A stretch of 64,000 nt of DNA from JBCBSZ01 sp039185015 (GTDB lineage: Bacteria; Actinomycetota; Acidimicrobiia; Acidimicrobiales; Poriferisodalaceae): positions 4,665 through 68,664 of the forward strand of contig JBCDAU010000028.1 in assembly GCA_039185015.1 (NCBI GenBank). The letters are read 5' to 3'. The notes under the pieces were generated by a model. That model ran no database searches. It was given only the letters and a program-made list of their open reading frames with translations, and had not been told where the DNA came from. Shown piece after piece: positions 50,509 through 58,801 of this stretch. Position 1 is the first letter of the stretch; each line of letters starts with the position of its first letter. The translations under genes and the position numbers were made by a program.

Positions 50509-51120
50509 TCAGTCGATCGGCTTGGTCGCGACCAGATCGATCAGCGCCGACATCCCCACGTGACCGCTGCCCTCGACGATCTCGGTGTCGTAGCTCCGGA
50601 GCACGTCGATGCGCAGCTCGGCGAAGGCGTCGCGGAGGAGCTCCTCGGTGTACATGAACGACCGATCGGGCGGGCCGCCGGTTGCGTAGTCGACCTGCTC
50701 GGGCCGGTAACCGTGGAGGAGCAGCCGACCGCCCGGCCGGAGCGTGCGGACGAAGCCGCCGAACACCTCGGCCCGTCGATCGGGATCGAGGAACTGGATG
50801 AACACTGCGACGACGGCGTCGTACCGCTCCGGCTCCCAGGCCCAGTCGTCGATGTCGCTGACGCGGAAGTCGACGTCGACACCCCGGTCGGTGGCGAGCC
50901 GGCGGGCCTTGTCGACCCCGACGGTCGAGGCGTCCATCGCCGTGACGTGCATGCCGTGCTCGGCGAGGAAGACGGAGTTGCGGCCCTCACCGTCGGCGAC
51001 GGCCAACACGTTGCTCCGCGCGGCCAGCTCCCCGGCGTACCGAGCCACGAAGGCGGCGGGCTCGGTGCCGAAGAGGTAGTCGTCGGTCGAGTAGCGCTCG
51101 TCCCACCGGGGTCCAGCCAT
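50509..51120 (-). CDS. Class I SAM-dependent methyltransferase (TehB/thiopurine-type)
   Basis: This 203-residue protein starts at ATG 51120 with a GGAGGG site. The SAM-binding motifs are visible: NVLAVADGEGRNSVFLAEHG (motif I variant), VTAMDASTVGVDKARRLA (acidic Asp after strand 2), YDAVVAVFIQFL (motif II) and LRPGGRLLLHGYRPEQ. It resembles small-molecule methyltransferases of the tellurite-resistance TehB or thiopurine type, some of which methylate Se/Te/thiol compounds. It is convergent with the selenoprotein-B-like gene (13 bp); a role in selenium chemistry is only a guess. Confidence 0.87.
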   Translation of the reverse strand: MAGPRWDERYSTDDYLFGTEPAAFVARYAGELAARSNVLAVADGEGRNSVFLAEHGMHVTAMDASTVGVDKARRLATDRGVDVDFRVSDIDDWAWEPERYDAVVAVFIQFLDPDRRAEVFGGFVRTLRPGGRLLLHGYRPEQVDYATGGPPDRSFMYTEELLRDAFAELRIDVLRSYDTEIVEGSGHVGMSALIDLVATKPID

Positions 51121-51212
51121 CCTGTGTCCCTCCATCGACGCCGAGGCCGTGGCGCCCAGGCTGCATCCTCGGGTCGACCTGAGGTCAAGCGGCGCCTGAC
51201 GACCATCGGGCC

Positions 51213-51971
51213 TCAGAGCTGGATGGTGGCTCCGGTGAACTCGACGCTGAAGGCCGTGCACCACACCAGCACGGTGTAGGGGCCCGAGAGCTCGGTGCCC
51301 GGCGGCAGCTCGTAGGTCTGATCGCCGATGTTGCCCTTCAGCGTGCCGAGGTTGATCGAGCCCTCGACGAGGTCGGTCTGGTCGGCGCCGGGCACGAGGT
51401 AGACGTCGAGGTCGGGACCGTTGTCGGTCTCGAAGTTCTCGAAGCGAAGCACGAGCGTGCCGTCGGGGTTCTCGAAGATGCCGGCGTCACCGATGCCGGT
51501 GTGGCCGGTGAGCCCCACGAAGGTGCCGGCGCCGAGCAGCTCGGGCATGTCGACCGCCACGGCGTCACCGGGCTCTCCGCCGGCGAGCTGGGCGTCGATC
51601 GAGGTCGCGAACTCCTCGTTGACGACGTCGTCGATGAAGTACGGCGAGAGCAGCCACCAGTTCACCGCGGCGAACGGGACGAGGAGGACGACGATTCGCG
51701 CCCGCGCCGGCACGTTGATCCAGAGCATCGTCACGAACACCGCAGCTGCGATGGCCGTGCCCCCGGCGGTGAACAGCAGCGTCCGGCCGTTCTGGAACGG
51801 GGCCTCGACGATGCTGGGCTCGAGGGCGAGCAGGAGGAGCATCAGCGCAGCGACGCCGCCGCCGACGACGAGCTCGAGGCGGGTGATGCGGGAGACGACG
51901 CGTCGCAGCGGCGACTCGGCGGAGGACCGGGGGTCGGTCTCGGCGGGAGGAGGAGAAGAGGTCATGGTCAC
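51213..51971 (-). CDS. DM13-domain membrane protein (paralogue 2)
   Basis: This 252-residue protein starts at GTG 51971 (ATG 51965 possible). It repeats the plan of the protein at 37136-38041: SRITRLELVV helix, EAPFQNGRTLLFTAGG, LLVPFAAVNWWLLSPYFIDD, then a DM13 domain with GTLKGNIGDQTYELPPG and VLVWCTAFSVEFTGATIQL. The Ala/Asp/Thr-rich linker of paralogue 1 is absent here (about 20 residues instead of 70). Two copies 13 kb apart suggest duplication and separate partners. Confidence 0.9.
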   Translation of the reverse strand: MTMTSSPPPAETDPRSSAESPLRRVVSRITRLELVVGGGVAALMLLLLALEPSIVEAPFQNGRTLLFTAGGTAIAAAVFVTMLWINVPARARIVVLLVPFAAVNWWLLSPYFIDDVVNEEFATSIDAQLAGGEPGDAVAVDMPELLGAGTFVGLTGHTGIGDAGIFENPDGTLVLRFENFETDNGPDLDVYLVPGADQTDLVEGSINLGTLKGNIGDQTYELPPGTELSGPYTVLVWCTAFSVEFTGATIQL

Positions 51972-52151
51972 GAAGGGGGAACCCTGACCTCGGTGTCGGC
52001 AGTCCCGGCGAGATGTGAAGGTCTGGGGAACGGCTGGCTGCGCCCAGCGAAGGCCGGCTACGGCTCACGTCCGACCCGGAGCCGCCATAGCAACGGACGC
52101 GCGACGCGGCCGAGGCCTCCGGACCGAAGCACTGTCGTACCCTCCAATCGC

Positions 52152-53621
52152 GTGTTCGTGGCTGCGCTCAGCTCACTGATCCTTGCGTTGGCGATGCTCA
52201 CCTCGTGCGCTGGCGAACCCGAGAGCACCTCTCCGACGACAACGACTTCGGAGGCCGTGCCGCAGACGGTCATCTCGACGACGACACCGACCACAGCCCT
52301 CACGGCGACCTCTCAACCCGCGGCGGCACGGACGCCGAACCTCGACGCACTCCCCGCGGACGGCTACCTCGTGGTCCGGCGGGGCTCAGCTCTGGAGCTC
52401 CATCGTCCCGGCATTCCCGTGCGGGTCACCGAGTTCGATCGACCTCCCGAGTCGGTGCGACCGATCGCACGCACGACCGTTGCTCTCGTAACGAGCTTCG
52501 ACAACGTCGACAGCAACCACTTCGCCGCTCTGATCGACCTCGCCACCGGCCAGACGGTGCGCGAGCTCGACTACGACGCGGTGCTTGACGTCATCGAGCT
52601 CGGAACGCCCGAGCGACCCTTGCTGTTGATCGACGAACGCCGGCGCGGCGCATCGGCCGAACTGGTCGAGGTCCACACGGGCGAACTGCTCGACCGATGG
52701 ACGGGCGTGACTGCCGTGGTCCGATCGCCAGACCGCCAATCGGCCGTTCTGCACGGTGCGTCGTTCGGGGGCGGCTACGTCGCCATCGACGCCGACGGAT
52801 CCAGCACCGTCGGGCCGGGTTGCGCCGGCTTCCTCGCCGACGGGCGCCGCTACCAGGGGTGCGACGGGTTCATCGAGTTCGTCGACCCTCGAGGCGATGT
52901 GGAGCGTGTCGAGGCCGTCCCTGGGCTGTGGTGGCCGATCGGTGTCGATCTGTGGATGCGGGCTGACATCGACCGGATCGATCTCGTCGACTGGGGTCGG
53001 CTGCCGGGCCGCGCAACCGTGCATGTGGCGGCGTCACCGACGCAGGCCGGCGTCGAGGTCGACTACGTCGTCGATCCGCTGTTCACCTGCCTCGACTGCG
53101 CCTGGCGACTCGGATTCGCCTCGAGTTCGTCGGAGCAGGTGATCATCGACGCTGCGGGCACGACGGTGCTGCGCACCGATCGGTACTCGTTCGGTCCGAC
53201 CACGTCGCCCTCCCGGTGGGCATGGCCACAGGTCCGCCAGCTCTTCGAGGGGGTGTTTCGGGTCATCGAGGGCGGTACTACCGAGCCAATCCGAGGCCTC
53301 GACCTCGCTCGTGGCGACTTCATCGAGATCGACGTCGACATCCCCGCTGAGTGCGATCGTGGCTTCTTCGAGTCGATTCGCCTGGAGGCCCCGGTTGAAG
53401 ACGCCTTGTTGATGCTCTGCGACCCTGTGCTCGCGACTGTCCGCGCCGATGGCGGGACGACGAGCATCGACTTGGCCGAAGACGATCGACTGACCTGGTT
53501 GGCGGACAGGCGAACCAGGCTGATCCTCAACGATGAGAGCTCGTTCCTGGTCGGCTCACGGGAGGGGACACTCACCGACCTCGGCGTGCCGGACGTGGTC
53601 GCACTCGTCGGCGCACCTTGA
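52152..53621 (+). CDS. Putative surface lipoprotein, function unknown
   Basis: This 489-residue protein starts at GTG 52152. A signal ends in lipobox LTSC (MFVAALSSLILALAMLTSC), with a T/S/P linker to about residue 65. The rest is beta-rich with repeated strand pairs (LIDLATGQTVRELDYDAV, LVEVHTGELLDRWTGV) suggesting a propeller-like fold, but no domain is recognised. Two CxxC-like sites occur (GPGCAGF..., FTCLDCAW), possibly disulfides or metal ligands outside the cell. The gap to the Hen1 gene (53622-54142) contains no convincing gene. Confidence 0.75.
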   Translation: MFVAALSSLILALAMLTSCAGEPESTSPTTTTSEAVPQTVISTTTPTTALTATSQPAAARTPNLDALPADGYLVVRRGSALELHRPGIPVRVTEFDRPPESVRPIARTTVALVTSFDNVDSNHFAALIDLATGQTVRELDYDAVLDVIELGTPERPLLLIDERRRGASAELVEVHTGELLDRWTGVTAVVRSPDRQSAVLHGASFGGGYVAIDADGSSTVGPGCAGFLADGRRYQGCDGFIEFVDPRGDVERVEAVPGLWWPIGVDLWMRADIDRIDLVDWGRLPGRATVHVAASPTQAGVEVDYVVDPLFTCLDCAWRLGFASSSSEQVIIDAAGTTVLRTDRYSFGPTTSPSRWAWPQVRQLFEGVFRVIEGGTTEPIRGLDLARGDFIEIDVDIPAECDRGFFESIRLEAPVEDALLMLCDPVLATVRADGGTTSIDLAEDDRLTWLADRRTRLILNDESSFLVGSREGTLTDLGVPDVVALVGAP

Positions 53622-54142
53622 GGTCGTTGCGGTCTGCGTAGAACCCGGGAGCTGCGGTGCGGGGGTCGCTGCGGGAGGCCCGACCGAGATCGTGGTGAAC
53701 CTTCGCGGCCCACGAGGATCGCTCCAGATCGCGGGCAGCGCGATCAGCACTCGGCGACGAACACGACGAAGCAACCTGCTCCGAGGCCCACGCCCCCGAC
53801 TCGAAGAGGTCACTCTGTTCATCCGAGAGTGGCTCAGCGAGCACCTCGGCAAGGACCTCACCCGACGACGGTCGGTCGCGAACGTCGACGTCGCCAGCTG
53901 CGAACGCCGCCATCGCCACGGATGCGCTGGCCAAGGACGCCCGGAACGTCCTCCGCCAACGAGGAGTACCGATCGACGATCCCAGCGCTGGTAGATCGCC
54001 CTGGAAGCGCACACAACTCAGGGTGGTACGCACACCACGATCGCCACCGAGGCGCTGTGCTCGGGCGGCGCCTTTCCTTCGAAGTGACCCGCTGCTGAGG
54101 AACTCGCCCGAAGAGGGCGGCTGGCCCTGGTTCACTAGCCGG
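53622..54142. other. Gap of 521 bp without a convincing gene
   Basis: Several frames stay open in the stretch, but they read as Arg-rich or mutually antisense sequence without motifs, and none has a good ribosome site. One minus frame at about 53700-53990 looks partly protein-like (DRPSSGEVLAEVLAEPLSDEQSDLF). It may be a remnant of a decayed gene, but I cannot support a call. Confidence 0.5.
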
Positions 54143-55543
54143 ATGCTCGTCTCGATCAGCTGTGTCGGGCCGACGTCCTCGGATCTCGGCTTCTTGCTGC
54201 ACAAGCACCCTGATCGCGTTCGGTCGGTGAGCGTCGGTGGTGGACGGGCTCACGTCTTCTATCCGGAGGCCACGGCTGAGCGCACGACGGCGACGCTGCT
54301 GGTGGAGGTTGATCCCGTCCGTCTCAGCCGGCGCGACCGTGGTGATCGGTCGACAGCCTCGTTGGAGCCGTACGTGAACGATCGGCCGTACGTGGCGTCG
54401 TCGATGCTGTCGGTTGCGATCGGCAAGCTCTTCGGAACGGCACTTGCGGGAACCTGCGACACGAGGCCTGAGCTGGTCGACCAACCGCTCGAGCTGGAGA
54501 TCTCGGCGCCTGTCGTCGGCGCGCCGGACGGCGGCGAGCTGATCGTCCGACTGTTCGAGCCGCTCGGTTGGAGCGTCGATGCAACGGTCCTACCTCTGGA
54601 TCCCGCGTTCGAGAAGTGGGGGTCGAGCAGCTACGCATCGCTGCACCTCCATGGACACCAGACTGTGAAGGACGCGCTTGCCCACCTCTTCGTTCTGCTG
54701 CCGGTCCTCGATGGCCGCAAGCACTACTGGGTCGACGAAGGCGAGATCGACAAGTTGCTCCGACGCGGCGGCGAGTGGCTCGCTACTCACCCCGACCGTG
54801 AGCTGATCACGCGCCGGTACCTGCGCTTCGGCTCCTTGGCCCGGGAAGCACTGGGCCGCCTGGCTGACGGAGGGACCGATCCGGACGAGCGGGACGAGCG
54901 GCAGGACGCCGGTGAGGTCGGGCTCGAACGTCCGCTGAGCCTCAACGAGCAACGTCTGGCAGCAGTGATGGACGCTGTCGTTGCAGCGGGTGGTGGCTCG
55001 GTGGTCGATCTCGGCTGCGGTGAAGGGCGCCTCTTGGAGCGACTGGTCGCGGAGCCATCTGTTGCGAGCGTGCTCGGCGTCGATGTCTCCCTTCGAGCGC
55101 TCGACCGTGCGGAGGCGCGCCTTCGGCTCGATGAGATGTCCGAGCGTCGGCGTGAGCAGATCACGCTGGCGCAGAGCGCGCTCACCTACACCGATGAGCG
55201 ACTTCGCGGCCGAGAGGTGGCGACGGTGGTCGAGGTCATCGAGCACCTCGACACCGAGCGACTGGACGTCTTCGGTCGGGTGGTCTTCGGCGACGCCACG
55301 CCCAGCACCGTCATCGTCACGACGCCCAACTCGGAGTACAACGTGCACTTCGAGCGCCTCCCCTCCGGGCGCCTCCGCCACGGCGACCATCGCTTCGAGT
55401 GGACCCGAGCCGAGTTCGGGGCGTGGGCAGCATCGATCTGTGAGACCTACGGCTACACCGCGACGTTCAGCCCGATCGGACCGGACGATCCGGAAACCGG
55501 TCCACCGACGCAGATGGCGGTGTTCCGAAAGGCGGCCGCATGA
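54143..55543 (+). CDS. hen1: RNA 3'-terminal ribose 2'-O-methyltransferase Hen1
   Basis: This 466-residue protein starts at ATG 54143. The N-terminal half (SISCVGPTSSDLGFLLHKHPDRV, HVFYPEA) is the domain unique to bacterial Hen1. The C-terminal half is a SAM methyltransferase (VVDLGCGEGRLLERL near residue 287, VLGVDVSLRALDRA). It includes the metal-binding EVIEHLDTERLDVFG that distinguishes Hen1. It methylates the 2'-OH at the cut RNA end before repair. It overlaps the Pnkp start by ATGA, so the repair complex is made from one message. Confidence 0.95.
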   Translation: MLVSISCVGPTSSDLGFLLHKHPDRVRSVSVGGGRAHVFYPEATAERTTATLLVEVDPVRLSRRDRGDRSTASLEPYVNDRPYVASSMLSVAIGKLFGTALAGTCDTRPELVDQPLELEISAPVVGAPDGGELIVRLFEPLGWSVDATVLPLDPAFEKWGSSSYASLHLHGHQTVKDALAHLFVLLPVLDGRKHYWVDEGEIDKLLRRGGEWLATHPDRELITRRYLRFGSLAREALGRLADGGTDPDERDERQDAGEVGLERPLSLNEQRLAAVMDAVVAAGGGSVVDLGCGEGRLLERLVAEPSVASVLGVDVSLRALDRAEARLRLDEMSERRREQITLAQSALTYTDERLRGREVATVVEVIEHLDTERLDVFGRVVFGDATPSTVIVTTPNSEYNVHFERLPSGRLRHGDHRFEWTRAEFGAWAASICETYGYTATFSPIGPDDPETGPPTQMAVFRKAAA

Positions 55544-58074
55544 GCGGCGACCGCATCGAGGTTCCCCAGCTGGGGCTCGTCGTGCTCGTCGGGGCGTCAG
55601 GCTCGGGGAAGTCGACCTTCGCGCATCGCCACTTCGGTTCGACCGAGGTCGTGTCGAGCGACCGGTGCCGCGCGTTGGTCGGCGACGACGAGACCGACCA
55701 GTCGGTCACTGCCCAGGCCTTCGCGCTGCTCCACGACATCGTCGACAAGCGGCTCGAGGTCGGTCGCCTCACCGTGGTCGACGCCACCAACACCAAGCGA
55801 GAAGACCGCAAGCCGCTCCTCGAGCTCGCTCGGAAGTGGGATGTGCTCGCCACGGCGATCGTGTTCGACCTTCCGATCGAGGTGTGCCTCGAGCGCAACG
55901 AGGCGCGATCGGACCGCACCACGCCGGCGCGGGCGATCCGCCGCCAGCACAAGGCGGTCAGCCGCTCGGTGAAGGGGCTGCGGCGGGAGCGCTTCTCCCG
56001 AGTGCACCTGATCGACTCGGTCGAGCGACTCGACGAGGTCGAGATCGAACGCGGCAGACTCTGGACCGATCGTCGAGACGATCCGGGCCCCTTCGACATC
56101 ATCGGCGACGTCCACGGCTGCGCCGACGAGCTGGTGCAGCTCCTCGAACGACTCGGCTACGAGACCGACGCCCCGGCCTTCACCCACCCCGACGGACGGC
56201 GGGCGCTCTTCCTCGGGGATCTCGTCGACCGCGGACCAGCGTCGGACCGGGTGCTCGAGATCGCCATGGCGATGGTCGAGGCCGGCACCGCCCTCTGCAT
56301 CCTCGGCAACCATGAGAACAAGCTGGGCCGTGCGCTGGCGGGGCGAAACGTCACCGTCTCACACGGCCTGTCCGAGACCCTCGCACAGCTCGACGGACGC
56401 CCGGCGGAGTTTCGCCAGCAGGTGGAATCGTTCATCGACGGTCTCGTGAGCCACTACGTCCTCGACAGCGGACAGTTGGTGGTCGCCCACGCCGGGCTAC
56501 CGGAGCGCTACCAGGGCCGAGCCTCGGGCCGAGTACGCAGCATCGCCCTCTACGGCGACACCGATGGCGAGACCGACGAGTTCGGTCTCCCCATTCGGTA
56601 CCCCTGGGCCGAGGACTACCGGGGCCGAGCGACCGTCGTCTACGGCCACACGCCGGTCCCCGAGGCCGAGTGGCTGCACAACACGATCTGCCTCGACACC
56701 GGAGCGGTCTTCGGTGGCCAGCTCACGGCACTTCGCTGGCCCGAGAAGGAGCTCGTGTCTGTCGACGCGGCCCGCGAGTACTACGAGCCCGTCCGGCCGC
56801 TCGTCGAAGAGGCGCCGCAACGGCCAGCACTCGTACTCGACGTCGACGACGTGCTCGGCAAGCACTACGTCGAGACCAGCCTCGCCGGCCGGGTGACGAT
56901 CGACGCCGAACGTTCGAGCGCCGCGATCGAGGTCATGAGCCGCTTCGCCACCGACCCTCGATGGCTTGTCCATCTCCCGCCGACCATGGCGCCGGTCGCC
57001 ACCAGCAGGCGACCAGACTTCCTCGAACACCCCGAGGACGCCTTCGACTACTTCCGGAGCGTCGGTGTGAACGAGGTCGTGTGCCAGGAGAAGCACATGG
57101 GTTCGCGTGCGGTGCTGGTCATCGCCCGATCCGAGCAAGTCGCCAGCGAACGATTCGGCATCACGAATGACGCCGCTGGCGTGATCGTCACCCGCACCGG
57201 GCGGCCCTTCTTCGACGACGTCGCGACGACGAAGCTGCTGCTTGACCAAGTGCGAGCCGCCATCGACGGGGTCGGCTTGTGGGACCAGCTCACCACCGAC
57301 TGGCTCGTCCTCGACGCCGAGCTGCTCCCCTGGTCAGCCAAGGCAACCGAGCTCCTCACGAACCAGTACGCCCCGACCGGCACCGCGGCGGTCACGATGC
57401 TGGGCTCGGCCTCGTCGCTCGTCGCTCAGGCCAACAGCCGAGGCGTCGAAGGGCTCGACGAACTGTTGGCTCGGACGGGACGCCGTCTCGAGCACGTGAG
57501 GGGGTACGTCGAGGCCTACCGCCAGTACTGCTGGGACACCGACGGGCTCGACGGCATCGAGATCGCACCGTTCCAGATCCTCGCCGGCGAGGGCGACGTC
57601 CACGCCCGCCGACCCCACCGCTGGCACCTCGAACACATCGACCGGTTGGTCGAACACAACTCCGACCTGTTCCGCCGGACCGAACGCAGATTCGTTGACC
57701 TCGACGACGACAAGGCCATCGCCGACGCGACCGCATGGTGGCTCGACACCACCGACGCAGGCGGTGAGGGCATGGTGGTCAAGCCGGCGGAGTCGATCAC
57801 GACGAACAGCAAGGGTCTGGTCCTGCCGGGAGTGAAGTGCCGGGGCCGCGAGTACCTCCGGATCATCTACGGGCCCGAGTACCTCGAACCACAGCACCTC
57901 GAACGACTGCGAGACCGAGCCCTCGGCCGCAAGCGGTCGCTGGCCTCGCGTGAGTTCGCTCTCGGCATCGAAGCGCTCGACCGATTCGTCGCGCGGGAGC
58001 ACCTCTTCCGCACTCACCAATGCATCTTCGGAGTCCTCGCGCTCGAGAGCGAACCAGTCGATCCACGCCTGTAG
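55540..58074 (+). CDS. pnkP: Polynucleotide kinase-phosphatase-ligase Pnkp (RNA repair)
   Basis: This 844-residue, three-domain protein is of full length. Kinase: P-loop GASGSGKST (residues about 18-26). Phosphatase of the binuclear metallophosphoesterase type: IIGDVHGCADEL (about 188-200), FLGDLVDRGP and ILGNHENKLG (about 255). Ligase/adenylyltransferase: the Lys nucleophile in CQEKHMGSRAVL (about residue 517) and GEGMVVKPAES near 750. With Hen1 it repairs broken tRNA/RNA made by ribotoxins. Operon coupling by ATGA is exact. Confidence 0.97.
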   Translation: MSGDRIEVPQLGLVVLVGASGSGKSTFAHRHFGSTEVVSSDRCRALVGDDETDQSVTAQAFALLHDIVDKRLEVGRLTVVDATNTKREDRKPLLELARKWDVLATAIVFDLPIEVCLERNEARSDRTTPARAIRRQHKAVSRSVKGLRRERFSRVHLIDSVERLDEVEIERGRLWTDRRDDPGPFDIIGDVHGCADELVQLLERLGYETDAPAFTHPDGRRALFLGDLVDRGPASDRVLEIAMAMVEAGTALCILGNHENKLGRALAGRNVTVSHGLSETLAQLDGRPAEFRQQVESFIDGLVSHYVLDSGQLVVAHAGLPERYQGRASGRVRSIALYGDTDGETDEFGLPIRYPWAEDYRGRATVVYGHTPVPEAEWLHNTICLDTGAVFGGQLTALRWPEKELVSVDAAREYYEPVRPLVEEAPQRPALVLDVDDVLGKHYVETSLAGRVTIDAERSSAAIEVMSRFATDPRWLVHLPPTMAPVATSRRPDFLEHPEDAFDYFRSVGVNEVVCQEKHMGSRAVLVIARSEQVASERFGITNDAAGVIVTRTGRPFFDDVATTKLLLDQVRAAIDGVGLWDQLTTDWLVLDAELLPWSAKATELLTNQYAPTGTAAVTMLGSASSLVAQANSRGVEGLDELLARTGRRLEHVRGYVEAYRQYCWDTDGLDGIEIAPFQILAGEGDVHARRPHRWHLEHIDRLVEHNSDLFRRTERRFVDLDDDKAIADATAWWLDTTDAGGEGMVVKPAESITTNSKGLVLPGVKCRGREYLRIIYGPEYLEPQHLERLRDRALGRKRSLASREFALGIEALDRFVAREHLFRTHQCIFGVLALESEPVDPRL

Positions 58075-58315
58075 TCCGCCGCCGCAGGTCGGCGATTGAC
58101 CTCCGACGCCGGACGCTGCGCCATCTATACACGACTCCGGCAGCGCCGACTCCGCCGACAGATGCTCCGTCTTCGCAGTCGCCCACACATCGGCGCCGGG
58201 CGTCCTGGCTCGCAGCCACGTGGACGTCGGGGTCGACGCGATGATCGTGGGGCTCCCAGCGGTGGGGTGTTCACCGATGGGGCGCTCGTGGGTCCTGTAG
58301 AGACGTGGTGGCTCG

Positions 58316-58801
58316 GTGGTGATCGATCGGGGTGTCGTCGCAGGGTCGGTGTCGTCGGCTGCCGAGCGGCTGTACCTCGAGGACGGCGCTCGGTTGGAGC
58401 GTTCGATCCTCGGGGCCTTTGGAGATCCCGAGATCGCAGGTGAGGCTGTTGCCGAGGCGTTCGCGCAGCTGCTTCGTCGGGGCGACGAGGTCCGTGATCC
58501 GAAGGCCTGGGTGTGGCGGTCGGCGTTCGCCATCGCTCGCGGACTGTGCTCGGGGCCGGTCGCGGCACACGTGATCCCAGACACTCCGGTCGACCAGCCT
58601 CAGTGGCCGTTCGATCTCCTTGCTGCGCTCGACGAGCTCTCACCACGGCAACGCGAGGCGGTCGTTTTGCATCACTACGCCGGTTGGCCGCTACGAGATG
58701 TCGCCGTGTTCACGGGCTCGACGGTGGGGGCGCTCAAGGTCCACCTGTCGCGCGGACGTCGCCGGCTACGCGAACGACTGGGTGAGGAGGGGATGCGATG
58801 A
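58316..58801 (+). CDS. ECF-type RNA polymerase sigma factor
   Basis: This 161-residue protein starts at GTG 58316 (an alternative GTG follows at 58319). It has a reduced sigma region 2 (EAVAEAFAQLLRRGDEVRDPKAWVWRSAFAIAR). Region 4 helix-turn-helix: LDELSPRQREAVVLHHYAGWPLRDVAVFTGSTVGALKVHLSRGRRRLRE, read in order. It lies 241 bp after Pnkp with a TATACA element at 58126-58131 and overlaps the next gene by ATGA. The membrane partner is the likely anti-sigma factor. Confidence 0.9.
   Translation: MVIDRGVVAGSVSSAAERLYLEDGARLERSILGAFGDPEIAGEAVAEAFAQLLRRGDEVRDPKAWVWRSAFAIARGLCSGPVAAHVIPDTPVDQPQWPFDLLAALDELSPRQREAVVLHHYAGWPLRDVAVFTGSTVGALKVHLSRGRRRLRERLGEEGMR

Noticed and set aside
58096..58131. 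TTGACC ... TATACA as a sigma-70 promoter before the ECF gene
   Set aside because: The spacer would be 24 bp, too long for a normal promoter; only the TATACA may be meaningful.
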